Counted from the first letter of the stretch, positions 18,981-28,619 are shown. The stretch: 47,075 nt of DNA from Candidatus Omnitrophota bacterium (GCA_026387265.1 JAPLLZ010000031.1:1-47075), one strand, 5' to 3'. Notes: generated by a model from the sequence alone, not told the origin. Numbers and translations: made by a program.

Positions 18981-19009
18981 TTTACAAACAAGTCGACCTA
19001 TAATATAAT
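18981..19009 (+). promoter_or_regulatory. sigma70-type promoter TTTACA-17-TATAAT
   Basis: Consensus -10, 5/6 -35, 17-bp spacing; 21 nt before ATG 19031. Confidence 0.65.
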
Positions 19010-19030
19010 AACTCCAACAACGAGGAAGCG

Positions 19031-20557
19031 ATGATTAAAAAAACTGGTTTTGATAATGAAAAATACCTTAAAGATCAGACTGCCGCTATTTTGGATAGAG
19101 TAAAGAATTTTGATAATAAGCTTTACTTGGAGTTTGGCGGTAAGCTTTGCTTTGATTATCACGCCGCACGTGTCCTGCCGGGTTATGATCCTAATGTAAA
19201 AATAAGGTTATTGCAGTGTTTAAAAGACAAGATTGATATCGTGCTTTCCATATATGCTTCAGATATTGAAAAGGGCAGGGTGCGCGGAGATTTTGGTATT
19301 ACTTATGATGCGGCTACTTTAAAATTAATTGATGACTTAAGGAAATGGGGGTTGGATATTCTGGCGGTAGTGATTACGCGTTTTACCAACCAGCCTTCGG
19401 CAGTAATATTTAAAAATAAGCTGGAGCGTCGCGGAGTAAAAGTTTATTTGCATTATCCGATTGCGGGCTATCCGGTAGATGTGGATGCGATTGTCAGTGA
19501 AAATGGTTTCGGGAAAAATGATTATATTCAGACCAAAAACCCGATTGTGGTGGTGACTGCTCCTGGGCCCAATAGCGGCAAGCTGTCTACCTGTCTATCG
19601 CAGTTATTCCATGAGCATAAACGCGGGATAAACGCCGGATACGCAAAATTTGAAACCTTTCCGATATGGAACTTGCCTTTAAAACATCCGGTCAATGTTG
19701 CCTATGAAGCAGCCACAGCTGATATTCAGGATTTTAATTTAGTTGATCCGTTTCACCTGGATAAATATAAACAGACCACGATTAATTATAACCGTGATGT
19801 GGAGAGTTTTCCTATTTTGAAGCTTATGCTCAGCCGGATTTTTACTAAGAATTTTAATTTTCCCACTTATAACTCTCCGACGGACATGGGGGTGAATCGC
19901 GCCGGCTTTGGAATTGTTGATGATCAGGCCGTACAGGATGCGGCTAAACAAGAGCTTATCCGCCGGTATTTTCGATATAACAGTGAATATGTTTTAGGTA
20001 TTGAAAAAAAAGAAACCGTAGACAGAGTAGTTTTACTGATGAATGAGATGGGGGTAAAAGTTACCGACCGGTTGGTGGTGGAAGTAGCCAGAAAAGCCGC
20101 AGAAGACGCGGAGAGAGCGGATAAAGGGCATGACGGAATATTCTGTGGAGCGGCAATCCAGTTAGATAATGGAGAGATAATTACCGGGAAGAATTCCCGG
20201 CTTATGCATGCTGCATCCAGTTTGGTGATGAATGCGCTTAAAGTTTTAGCGCGCATTCCGGATGAGATACTGCTGTTGAGCCCGCATGTTATAAATCAGA
20301 TTGCTAAATTAAAAAAAGATATCTTAAGGTCAGATTCAGAAAACTTGGATCTGGAGGAATGTTTGATTGCTCTGGCGATCAGCGCGGCGACCAGTCATAC
20401 TGCTGAATTGGCCATGCAGAAGCTCGAGCAGCTAAAAGGCTGTGAAGTGCATATGACCCATATTCCTACCCCGGGAGATGAAGTAGGTTTAAAACGTTTA
20501 GGAGTAAATTTAACTACTGACGGGAAATTTTCTTCCCGCAATCTTTTTGTAACTTAA
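19031..20557 (+). CDS. DUF1846 family protein
   Basis: 508 aa, FDNEKYLKDQTAAILDRVKNFDNKLYLEFGGKLCFDYHAARVLPGYDPNVKIRLL. Confidence 0.8.
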   Translation: MIKKTGFDNEKYLKDQTAAILDRVKNFDNKLYLEFGGKLCFDYHAARVLPGYDPNVKIRLLQCLKDKIDIVLSIYASDIEKGRVRGDFGITYDAATLKLIDDLRKWGLDILAVVITRFTNQPSAVIFKNKLERRGVKVYLHYPIAGYPVDVDAIVSENGFGKNDYIQTKNPIVVVTAPGPNSGKLSTCLSQLFHEHKRGINAGYAKFETFPIWNLPLKHPVNVAYEAATADIQDFNLVDPFHLDKYKQTTINYNRDVESFPILKLMLSRIFTKNFNFPTYNSPTDMGVNRAGFGIVDDQAVQDAAKQELIRRYFRYNSEYVLGIEKKETVDRVVLLMNEMGVKVTDRLVVEVARKAAEDAERADKGHDGIFCGAAIQLDNGEIITGKNSRLMHAASSLVMNALKVLARIPDEILLLSPHVINQIAKLKKDILRSDSENLDLEECLIALAISAATSHTAELAMQKLEQLKGCEVHMTHIPTPGDEVGLKRLGVNLTTDGKFSSRNLFVT

Positions 20558-20561
20558 ATCT

Positions 20562-21956
20562 ATGCCGGTTAAAATAAAATTTTTAGGAGGCGCAAGGACA
20601 GTTACCGGTTCAAGCCATTTGGTTTCCGCGGGCAATACGGATATACTGCTGGATGGTGGACTTTTCCAGGGGCATCGCGAAGCTTTCTATAAAATCAACA
20701 CGACCTTTCATTATAATCCGCGAACAATTAAAGCCATGGTTTTGTCGCATGCGCACATTGATCATTGCGGTAATATTCCTAATTTAATTAAACAAGGATT
20801 ACGCTGTAAGATTTATACTACCTCAGCCACTAAGGACTTAGCAGACCTGATGCTGGTGGACTCTGGTAAGATTCAGGAAGAAGATGTGCGCTATGTAAAT
20901 AAAATAAACCGGCGCCTGGGGCTGCCTTTGCGTAAAGCCCTCTATACCGCTAAAGAAGCTTCCAGAGCGACGCGGATATTCCGTTCGATTTCTTATAATC
21001 AGAAATTTTGTATTGCTAAAGACATATTTGCTACGATTGTTGATGCCGGGCATATTCTAGGCTCTGGCATTATTGTTTTAGATATTAAAGATACAGATCG
21101 CTGTATACGTTTAGGTTATGCTGTGGATTTAGGAAGAAAAAATCTTCCGCTTTTAAGCAATCCGGTAATTCCTAAGGGGTTGGATTATTTAATTTTAGAA
21201 TCTACTTATGGCGGCCGGATGCACCGGCCAATTGATGAAGCGCAGTCAAAATTAAGAGAAGCTATCTCCCGGGCGGTGAAAAGAGGGGGCAAGGTGATTA
21301 TTCCTTCGTTTACTTTGGAGCGCACACAGGAAGTAATTTACTTTTTGAATGAATTGCTTAAAGAAAAGATTATTCCTTCGGTACCCATCTATGTCGATAG
21401 TCCCTTAGCGACTAATATTACTGATCTGTTTAAATATCACCTGGATTTTTTAAACGAAAGGACCCGCCAGGCTTTTAGCCGGGGGGATAATCCGTTTGAA
21501 CTGTTAAATTTACGTTTTGTCCGCGATCAAAAAGAATCCAAGGCATTGAATGCCGATCGGCGCCCGATGATTATTATTGCCGGAAGCGGAATGTGTGAAT
21601 CCGGTAGAGTACTACACCATTTGCAAAATAATATTGAAGATTCACGCAATATGATTCTGGTCGTCGGGTATATGGCGCAGGATACTTTAGGCAGAAGAAT
21701 AGTGGAGAAGACGCCTTTTGTAAAAATATTCGGAGTAGAGTATGAGCTTAATGCCGAAGTAGTGGTGATTAACTCTTTTTCTGGCCATGCTGATCAGGGG
21801 GAGCTGTTAGATTTTGTCTCCGGTTGCCTGCCGCTTAAGCGGATCTTTTTAGTGCATGGAGAACTTGAGCAATCTAAGATGCTGGCGGATATACTAACTC
21901 AAAAAGGGTTAGCGGTGTATATTCCGGATAAGGACGAAGAAGTGTTGCTTAATTAA
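20562..21956 (+). CDS. MBL-fold/beta-CASP RNA-processing-type metallohydrolase
   Basis: SHAHIDHCGNIP, GSGMCESGRVLHHL, NSFSGHADQGEL. Confidence 0.88.
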   Translation: MPVKIKFLGGARTVTGSSHLVSAGNTDILLDGGLFQGHREAFYKINTTFHYNPRTIKAMVLSHAHIDHCGNIPNLIKQGLRCKIYTTSATKDLADLMLVDSGKIQEEDVRYVNKINRRLGLPLRKALYTAKEASRATRIFRSISYNQKFCIAKDIFATIVDAGHILGSGIIVLDIKDTDRCIRLGYAVDLGRKNLPLLSNPVIPKGLDYLILESTYGGRMHRPIDEAQSKLREAISRAVKRGGKVIIPSFTLERTQEVIYFLNELLKEKIIPSVPIYVDSPLATNITDLFKYHLDFLNERTRQAFSRGDNPFELLNLRFVRDQKESKALNADRRPMIIIAGSGMCESGRVLHHLQNNIEDSRNMILVVGYMAQDTLGRRIVEKTPFVKIFGVEYELNAEVVVINSFSGHADQGELLDFVSGCLPLKRIFLVHGELEQSKMLADILTQKGLAVYIPDKDEEVLLN

Positions 21957-22040
21957 TGGATTTGTGGTAATATCTTGTCTTGTTGTGAGCTGGCTTGGCC
22001 GGCTAGAGTTTTACTAAAACATTAACGAAAGGACCTTAAA

Positions 22041-22289
22041 ATGATCGGTGGTTTTTCAACTCCTAAAAAAGATAAAGCGCTTAAAACCAGCGGTGGTAAG
22101 CTTGTGAAGACTGGCGAGATTCTGGTACGCGGGGTGGATACTTATAAGGCCGGAGTAAATGTCCGCGGCTTAGGGACTCTATTTGCCGCCTGCCCGGGTA
22201 AAATATATTTTACCCGTAAAAAAACCAGCCATGGTAAGTTGCGTACTTTTGTAAATGTGGCACCTGTAGCAAAAGCAGCCAAGAAGTAA
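22041..22289 (+). CDS. Divergent bL27-like ribosomal protein
   Basis: SGGKLVKTGEILVRG..YKAGVNVRGLGTLFAACPGKIYFTRKK...RTFVNVAP resembles the L27 core; N terminus atypical. Confidence 0.7.
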   Translation: MIGGFSTPKKDKALKTSGGKLVKTGEILVRGVDTYKAGVNVRGLGTLFAACPGKIYFTRKKTSHGKLRTFVNVAPVAKAAKK

Positions 22290-22290
22290 G

Positions 22291-23424
22291 ATGTTACTGA
22301 GTCTTAAGCTAAAGTTCGCATTATTTATCGAAGACTCAGTAAGTTTAGCCAAAAGCTATTCTCATCAGAAATATACCTTTAGCATAATTGACATGGTTTA
22401 TGGCATAGCCCTGATCCTGATTTTTTTAGGTTCAGGGCTTTCTTTGTTTCTGGAAGATTTTTTTAAGGGTATCTGTTTGCCGCATTACTTGTTGATTGCT
22501 GCATTTTTGTTGGTTAGTTTTTTTCTTTATTATTTATTGAACCTGCCGATTAATTTCTATTCTAGTTTTAAATTAGAGCACAAATTTAAACTTTCGGAGC
22601 AAAAAATCGGGGCATGGTGGATGGATCAGTTAAAATCCGGAGTATTGGGTTATATTATTTCTTTGATCCTGATTTTGTCTTTTTATTGGATTTTGAGTAA
22701 GTTTAATCAATGGTGGCTGGTGGTTGCTATTCTATGGATAGTTTTTAGCTTGATTTTGGCTAAATTAACACCGGTTTTAATTATTCCGCTGTTTTTTAAA
22801 TACAAAAAACTGGATGATGAAGTCTTGCGCCAAAGGATTTTTAAGCTCGCCGGCAAGATGCAGGTTAAATTATTGGATGTTTTCCAAATTGATTTAAGTA
22901 AAAAATCGCTTAAGGCCAATGCTGCTTTTTGCGGTATGGGTAAAAGTAAACGCGTGCTTCTTGCGGATACTTTGAAAGACAAATATACGCATGATGAAGT
23001 GGAAGTAATTTTAGCGCATGAATTTGCGCATTATCGTCTTAAACATATCTTTAAGCTAATCGCTGTAAATTCGCTGGTGACTTTGGGGCTATTTTATCTA
23101 ATTTTTAAGACCAGTATTTATACTTTGGCGTTCTTTAAGTTGAATTCTTTGGAGCAAATAGCCAGCTTGCCGCTGGTTTTTCTGTATTTTATGCTTTTTG
23201 GAGTATTGCTGCAGCCGCTGGAGGCATATGTAAGCCGCCGGTTTGAAAAAGATGCAGATTTAATGGCGTTAAAAGCTACTGGAGCCAAAGAGGCATTTAT
23301 CAGCCTTATGGAAAAGCTGGCTGAACAAAACCTTGCCGATCGTTCGCCTCATCCGCTAATTAAGTTTTTCTTCTTTAGCCACCCGCCGATTGATGAGCGT
23401 ATAAAGCTAGCCAGAGAAAAATAA
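22291..23424 (+). CDS. M48-family (HtpX/Ste24-like) membrane metallopeptidase
   Basis: Multiple TM segments, HEFAH motif (ILAHEFAHYRLKH), SHPPIDERIKLA. Confidence 0.88.
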   Translation: MLLSLKLKFALFIEDSVSLAKSYSHQKYTFSIIDMVYGIALILIFLGSGLSLFLEDFFKGICLPHYLLIAAFLLVSFFLYYLLNLPINFYSSFKLEHKFKLSEQKIGAWWMDQLKSGVLGYIISLILILSFYWILSKFNQWWLVVAILWIVFSLILAKLTPVLIIPLFFKYKKLDDEVLRQRIFKLAGKMQVKLLDVFQIDLSKKSLKANAAFCGMGKSKRVLLADTLKDKYTHDEVEVILAHEFAHYRLKHIFKLIAVNSLVTLGLFYLIFKTSIYTLAFFKLNSLEQIASLPLVFLYFMLFGVLLQPLEAYVSRRFEKDADLMALKATGAKEAFISLMEKLAEQNLADRSPHPLIKFFFFSHPPIDERIKLAREK

Positions 23425-23484
23425 AAATCCTCCTTCTTTAGATTAATTTTGGAGGAAATCGAGGATTGCTTTAGCTAAAAACTA

Positions 23485-23530
23485 GGGGACGGTTCTCTCA
23501 AGCCAAAAATACAAAAAGAGAACCGTCCCC
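23485..23530. repeat. Inverted repeat GGGGACGGTTCTC ... GAGAACCGTCCCC between convergent genes
   Basis: 13-bp perfect arms, flanked by T-rich sequence. Confidence 0.85.
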
Positions 23531-23531
23531 T

Positions 23532-24776
23532 TTATTTTTGAAGGAATTCTAAGATGAGCTTAGCTGCGCGTTCTGCTGCTCCAGGCTCTCCCAGTGTATC
23601 TTTTACTATTTTTAGATCCTGAATCATTTTTTGGGCAGAGAGAGAGTTTTGTAAAAGTTCAATAATAGATTTAGCAATAATTTTGGGCCGGGCGTCGAAT
23701 TGGATAAATTCCGGAACTATCTTTTTTCCTGCCACAATGTTGACTATTCCGATATAAGGAACCTTTATTTGTGGTCGATAAAGTAAATAATTGAATAAGT
23801 TAGTTTTATATACAATTACAAAAGGTTTTTGTATAATTGCTGTTTCTAAAGTAGCGGTTCCCGAACAAACTATCCCGGCTTGGGCGATGTTTAAGCAATC
23901 GTAAGCCTGGTTATCAATAATTTTTAAATCCAAGGCAAATTTTTTACATTCTGCCAAATATATTTGAGCGTCTAGGTTGGGTGTTTTAGCGATAATAAAC
24001 TGTGTTTCAGGGATTATTTTATTGATGAGTTGAGCAGCTTTAAGCATTATGGGCAGGATTAATTTGATTTCCTGTTTACGCGATCCGGGAAGCAGGGCGA
24101 TAATTTTTTTAGCTGGATCTATTTTCAAGCGGTTTAAGAAAATCGGTTTATCCGTAGATGGGTGTACTAGGTCTATTAAGGGATGGCCGACAAAAGTTGC
24201 CTTGATTTGATACTTATGGTAGAATTTTTCTTCAAATTTAAAAAGTACAAAGATTGTTGAGATAAATTTTTTAATGCAATTGATTCGGCCTTCTCGGGAA
24301 GCCCAGATTTGCGGGCTGACATAGTAAATAACCGGGATACGTTTATTGACCGCTTTAGCTAAACGCAGGTTAAAGCCTGAAAAATCAACTAAAATCAGGC
24401 AATCAGGTTTATCTGTATCGATCTTTTCCAAGACCATTTTTTTTAACTTCAGGAAGCGGGGTAGTTTTTTTAAAACATCAAAGAATCCCATTACAGAAAG
24501 TTCGCTGATATTGTAAAAGATGCTGGCTCCGGTTTTAGCCAGGCGTAAGCCTCCAACTGCGGAAAATTCAATCTGGGGTTGTAATTTCTGGATTGCCGAT
24601 ACTAGATCGCCCGCCAAGAGATCTCCGGAGGGCTCCCCGCAAATAATGAAAACTTTCCTTATGCTCCGCGGCTCAAAGTCGTGCTTATCGGAAAGCGGAT
24701 AGGTGATGGCCGCTTGAGTATTTCGCTCACCGGAATTATTGAGGCAATGTGTTGTGGATTGGTTTATTTGTGCCAT
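23532..24776 (-). CDS. lpxB: Lipid-A-disaccharide synthase
   Basis: FIICGEPSGDLLAGDLVSAI, YVSPQIWASREGRI, LLPGSRKQEI, VCSGTATLE; true start may be internal. Confidence 0.92.
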   Translation of the reverse strand: MAQINQSTTHCLNNSGERNTQAAITYPLSDKHDFEPRSIRKVFIICGEPSGDLLAGDLVSAIQKLQPQIEFSAVGGLRLAKTGASIFYNISELSVMGFFDVLKKLPRFLKLKKMVLEKIDTDKPDCLILVDFSGFNLRLAKAVNKRIPVIYYVSPQIWASREGRINCIKKFISTIFVLFKFEEKFYHKYQIKATFVGHPLIDLVHPSTDKPIFLNRLKIDPAKKIIALLPGSRKQEIKLILPIMLKAAQLINKIIPETQFIIAKTPNLDAQIYLAECKKFALDLKIIDNQAYDCLNIAQAGIVCSGTATLETAIIQKPFVIVYKTNLFNYLLYRPQIKVPYIGIVNIVAGKKIVPEFIQFDARPKIIAKSIIELLQNSLSAQKMIQDLKIVKDTLGEPGAAERAAKLILEFLQK

Positions 24777-25720
24777 ATCTGTTCTTGGATAGTTAAAGCA
24801 ACTGCTAAGGCTTCTCTGGCGACTGGTCCTGAAACCAGAGGTTCTTTTTTATTAATTACGCAGTCAACAAATGATGCCAGTTCTTTTTGTAAGGGTTGTT
24901 CTTTTTCAATCGGCAGGCGTTCTTTAGTTATTTTATCCTGGACTTTGCGGTATACGCAAGCTGCGGCATTTTTATAATCCAAAGATATATAAGTATTTTC
25001 CTGAAATATACGGATTTTGCGCATTATTTCGTCAGATACGCGGCTGGCAGTAAGGTTGGCGATACAGCCGTTTTTAAAGGTTAATCGGGCGTTGGCGATA
25101 TCTTCAAAAGAAGTAAGTACATTAATTCCAACGGATTCTGTTTTCTCCAACGGCGAATTTACTAGCCCTAAAACGATATCTATGTCGTGGATCATGATGT
25201 CTAAAACAGCGCCTACATCCAGCGAGCGGTTCGGGAAGGGGGAGAGGCGGTGGCATTCAATAAATTTCGGGTTGCTGATTATTTTCTGAGTAGCATTAAA
25301 AGCAGAGTTGAATCTTTCGATGTGTCCGACTTGCAGAATGAGCCCCTGTTTTTGTGCTAATTCAATTAGTTGATCTGCTTCTTCCAGGTTAACGGTAAAT
25401 GGTTTCTCAACCAGAAGATGTATATTGTGTTTTAAAAGCTCTTCGGCTACTTTATGGTGCAGGCGGGTAGGTACAGCCACACTGGCAGCATCAATTTTAC
25501 CCAATAGCTGCGCAATATCGGTATATCCGGGTACTCTTAGGGAACCGGATACTTCTTTTAGCCTCGCCGGGTCAGAGTCACATATCCCAACCAAGGTACA
25601 TCCGGGAATTTGCTTATAAATTTTAGCATGAATACTGCCTAGATGTCCAACTCCTATTACGCCTATCCTTAATTTATTATTCATGCTTAAAATCATAGCA
25701 GAGCTATAGGGTACTTGCAA
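24764..25720 (-). CDS. Gfo/Idh/MocA family oxidoreductase
   Basis: RIGVIGVGHLGSIHAKIYKQ, VPTRLHHKVAEELLKHNIHLLVEKPFTVNLEEADQLIELAQ; start may be internal at MNNKLRIGV. Confidence 0.9.
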   Translation of the reverse strand: MQVPYSSAMILSMNNKLRIGVIGVGHLGSIHAKIYKQIPGCTLVGICDSDPARLKEVSGSLRVPGYTDIAQLLGKIDAASVAVPTRLHHKVAEELLKHNIHLLVEKPFTVNLEEADQLIELAQKQGLILQVGHIERFNSAFNATQKIISNPKFIECHRLSPFPNRSLDVGAVLDIMIHDIDIVLGLVNSPLEKTESVGINVLTSFEDIANARLTFKNGCIANLTASRVSDEIMRKIRIFQENTYISLDYKNAAACVYRKVQDKITKERLPIEKEQPLQKELASFVDCVINKKEPLVSGPVAREALAVALTIQEQIWHK

Positions 25721-25829
25721 TAGGAATTTTTAATGGGGGGGTGTTGTTTTTATGGATGCACAAATGGCATAAGCTATATGTTTTTGTTAAAGAAAGGACA
25801 GCTCTGTCCCTATTTGCTTCTGGGTTTTT

Positions 25830-26303
25830 CTAGTCAGTACTAAAAGTTATGGTGTTGTTTGTTTTAAATGTTTTAATAATTTCATCGGATGTCATAATAT
25901 TACGAGCTGGTGTTGGGCTAACAGTTGGCCTGGGAGTTGGTGTTGGAGTAGCAGTTAGTTTAGAAGTAGTATTGGAGGAAACGAAATTGCCGGCTTCACT
26001 AAAAGTTACTGTTTTACCCGATTTCAATGCTTTAATAAATGCATCACTTGTCATTATTCCTTTATTAGGAGTTGTTGTTGGAGCAACAGTTGTTTTCGTA
26101 ATTTTCGAGGTTATAGATATATAACAACCGACCATAGGTTTAGTAGAGCTAATGGTTGGCCTGGGAGTTGGTGTTGGAGTAGCAGTTAATTTAGGGCTTA
26201 ATGTTTCTTCCATTGTTCTCACGCCTTTTACGTTTGCCCATGCATTACTTGATACTACCGATAAAAACATTGCTACTGCGAGAATTCCAATTATTTTAAT
26301 CAT
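25830..26303 (-). CDS. Small secreted low-complexity protein with two TPTPTPRPT / MTSDxxIK modules
   Basis: Signal peptide MIKIIGILAVAMFLSVVSSNAWA; start at the second ATG after AAGGAGGACATT; duplicated TATPTPTPRPT...IMTSD(A/E)(F/I)IK...TFS. Confidence 0.6.
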   Translation of the reverse strand: MIKIIGILAVAMFLSVVSSNAWANVKGVRTMEETLSPKLTATPTPTPRPTISSTKPMVGCYISITSKITKTTVAPTTTPNKGIMTSDAFIKALKSGKTVTFSEAGNFVSSNTTSKLTATPTPTPRPTVSPTPARNIMTSDEIIKTFKTNNTITFSTD

Positions 26304-26481
26304 AATGTCCTCCTTAGCTAATGCTTTCATTAAAGTATCAGAAAAATCTAACCGCTATAATAAAGTTTACTGTCGATTTATTCTTTTTTCAAGCCTAAAA
26401 GACAGGAAAAAGAAAGCATTTTCCAAAAGACAGAATTCATCTTATTTTGAATATTACCCTTTATTTTTAGCCAAACATAAT

Positions 26482-26509
26482 GTAGAGACGCAAAATTTTG
26501 CGTCTCTAC
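26482..26509. repeat. 28-bp perfect palindrome GTAGAGACGCAAAATTTTGCGTCTCTAC, copy 1
   Basis: Exact match to the copy at 38247-38274. Confidence 0.95.
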
Positions 26510-26549
26510 TAATAAAGTCCTAAAATCATTAAAAAAGCAATAAAAAGGT

Positions 26550-26578
26550 TTGCTATGGCCAATGGTATATGTTAAAAT
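26550..26578 (+). promoter_or_regulatory. sigma70-type promoter TTGCTA-17-TAAAAT
   Basis: Hexamers and spacing upstream of the ABC transporter. Confidence 0.4.
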
Positions 26579-26602
26579 AACTTTCTTAAAGAAAGGTAAA
26601 AG

Positions 26603-28393
26603 ATGAAGGATTATCTGAAGTTATTGCAATTTGTCAAACCTTATAAGTGGCTTTTTTTCGTGGCGATTGTTTGTATGGGGTTTTCGGCTGTGTTTGATGG
26701 GGTATCTTTAGCCATGATGGTACCTTTGGCAGATAAGGTCCTGACTAACAAAAAGATTATTATCCCTACCAAATTACCTGATTTTATGACAAGTTTTGTA
26801 GATAAAATAAATAATACTCCCCCGGAAATCCTGCTTAATTACATGGTAGTTGTTGTTCTGTTTCTTTTTTTATTCAAAGGCATTTTTGGGTTTTTTCAGA
26901 GCTATTTCATGTCAGATATTGGCCAGCGGGTGGTCCGGGACATCAAGAGCCAGCTTTACGCTAAAATTCAATCCTTATCTCTTAACTATTTTACGCATAA
27001 ACGCGGTGGCGAGCTGATGTCGCGGATTACTAATGATGTTAGGCTTGTGGAGAATGCCGTATCTTATGGTTCAACGGATTTAATCTATCAGAGCCTGCAG
27101 GTAGTTATTTTTGCTGCGGTTATTTTCTTTATCTATTTTAAAATGGCTTTGGTTTCGTTTGTTTTCTTACCTTTAATTAGTTTTCCGATTATAAAAGTTG
27201 GCAAAGCATTGAGGAAGCTTTCCAAGCGTTCCCAGGAAAAGATCGCTGATACGAATTCTTTGCTTTATGAGACGATTATGGGAGCTAGGGTGGTTAAGGC
27301 TTTTAATATGGAAGAGTATGAAGTGAATAAATTTAACCGGGTAAATGCAGATTATTATAAGATTTGCATGAAAACGATTAAGCGTACGCTTTTGCTTAAC
27401 CATTCCACGGAATTTTTAGGAGTAGTCGCTGGTGTTTTGGTTTTCTTTTGGGGAGGCCGGGAGGTGATTACCGGAAGGTTATCTTTTGGGGTTTTTGGCC
27501 TTTTTCTTGGTTCATTGCTATCCTTGATCCGGCCGTTTAAGAAATTAAGCCAAGTTAATGTTTTGAATCAGCAGGCTATGGCCGCTAGTGAGCGTATTCA
27601 TGAAGTGTTGGAAACAGAAGCTAGCGTAAAAGAATCCTTATCAGCAAAGGTTTTGAGCGGTTTTAATAAGAGTATTAAATTTAGTAATATTTGCTTTAGT
27701 TATGCGGATGCACAAATCTTAAAAGGCGTTAATTTAGATATTGAATATGGCCAGATGCTGGCAATTGTCGGCCCGAGCGGTTCGGGTAAAAGTACCCTGG
27801 TAGACCTTATCCCGCGTTTTTATGATCCGCAGAGCGGAGAGATATTGATTGATGGAGTGAATATCCGGGAGTTTAGCTTAAAGTCATTACGCAGCCAAAT
27901 AGGTATAGTTAATCAAGAGACCATGTTGTTTAATGATACGATACGTTCCAATATTGCTTATGGTAAGCCCAATGCCTCTTTTGCACAGATAGAAGAAGCA
28001 GCTAAGAGAGCGCATGCGCACGATTTTATCCTTAACTGCCCGCAAGGTTATGATACAATTATTGGTGACCGGGGAGTAATGATTTCCGGCGGGGAACGTC
28101 AGCGGATTGCGATCGCCCGTGCACTACTTAAGGATGCTCCGATATTAATTTTAGATGAAGCTACTTCGCAATTGGATTCTACATCTGAGCGTATTGTGCA
28201 GGAAGCGCTAGACCGCTTGGTCACCGGCAGAACGGTATTTATGATTGCACACCGGCTTTCTACGGTAAGAAACGCTAACAGGATTGTAGTTTTGGATAAA
28301 GGAATGATTGTTGAGCAGGGAACCCACAGCCAGTTGTTGGAAAAGGGTGGTTTATATAAACGGCTTTACACAGCACAAGAACTACAAAAGTAG
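26603..28393 (+). CDS. MsbA-like ABC exporter (permease-ATPase fusion)
   Basis: VGPSGSGKSTLVDLIPRFYDP, MISGGERQRIAIARALLKDAPILILDEATS. Confidence 0.92.
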   Translation: MKDYLKLLQFVKPYKWLFFVAIVCMGFSAVFDGVSLAMMVPLADKVLTNKKIIIPTKLPDFMTSFVDKINNTPPEILLNYMVVVVLFLFLFKGIFGFFQSYFMSDIGQRVVRDIKSQLYAKIQSLSLNYFTHKRGGELMSRITNDVRLVENAVSYGSTDLIYQSLQVVIFAAVIFFIYFKMALVSFVFLPLISFPIIKVGKALRKLSKRSQEKIADTNSLLYETIMGARVVKAFNMEEYEVNKFNRVNADYYKICMKTIKRTLLLNHSTEFLGVVAGVLVFFWGGREVITGRLSFGVFGLFLGSLLSLIRPFKKLSQVNVLNQQAMAASERIHEVLETEASVKESLSAKVLSGFNKSIKFSNICFSYADAQILKGVNLDIEYGQMLAIVGPSGSGKSTLVDLIPRFYDPQSGEILIDGVNIREFSLKSLRSQIGIVNQETMLFNDTIRSNIAYGKPNASFAQIEEAAKRAHAHDFILNCPQGYDTIIGDRGVMISGGERQRIAIARALLKDAPILILDEATSQLDSTSERIVQEALDRLVTGRTVFMIAHRLSTVRNANRIVVLDKGMIVEQGTHSQLLEKGGLYKRLYTAQELQK

Positions 28394-28421
28394 TTGCAAA
28401 TAAGTAAAATTTTGCTATAAT
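28394..28421 (+). promoter_or_regulatory. sigma70-type promoter TTGCAA-16-TATAAT upstream of rpsB
   Basis: Consensus -10; leaves an approximately 190-nt leader. Confidence 0.6.
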
Positions 28422-28619
28422 TACCCGATTAACTTTCTACCGCAGCATTTTGTTCTATAAAAGATGTTGAACGTGTTGTTTTCGCGGCGTAGCCCCGTTA
28501 TTGGGGATCGGATACGTTGCTTCCGCAACCAAAGGTCAGAAAACATACTAACCAGTTAAATTATGAAACTTGGCCTGGCGATTTAAAAAGCCAAAGCCAA
28601 AAAAAGGGGGATAAAAGAC

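Noticed and set aside
25849-26523. Plus-strand ORFs 25849-26124 and 26152-26523 (GLGVGVGVAV repeats)
   Set aside because: They are the reverse complement of the Thr/Pro-repeat secreted protein, whose minus-strand frame has a signal peptide and RBS.
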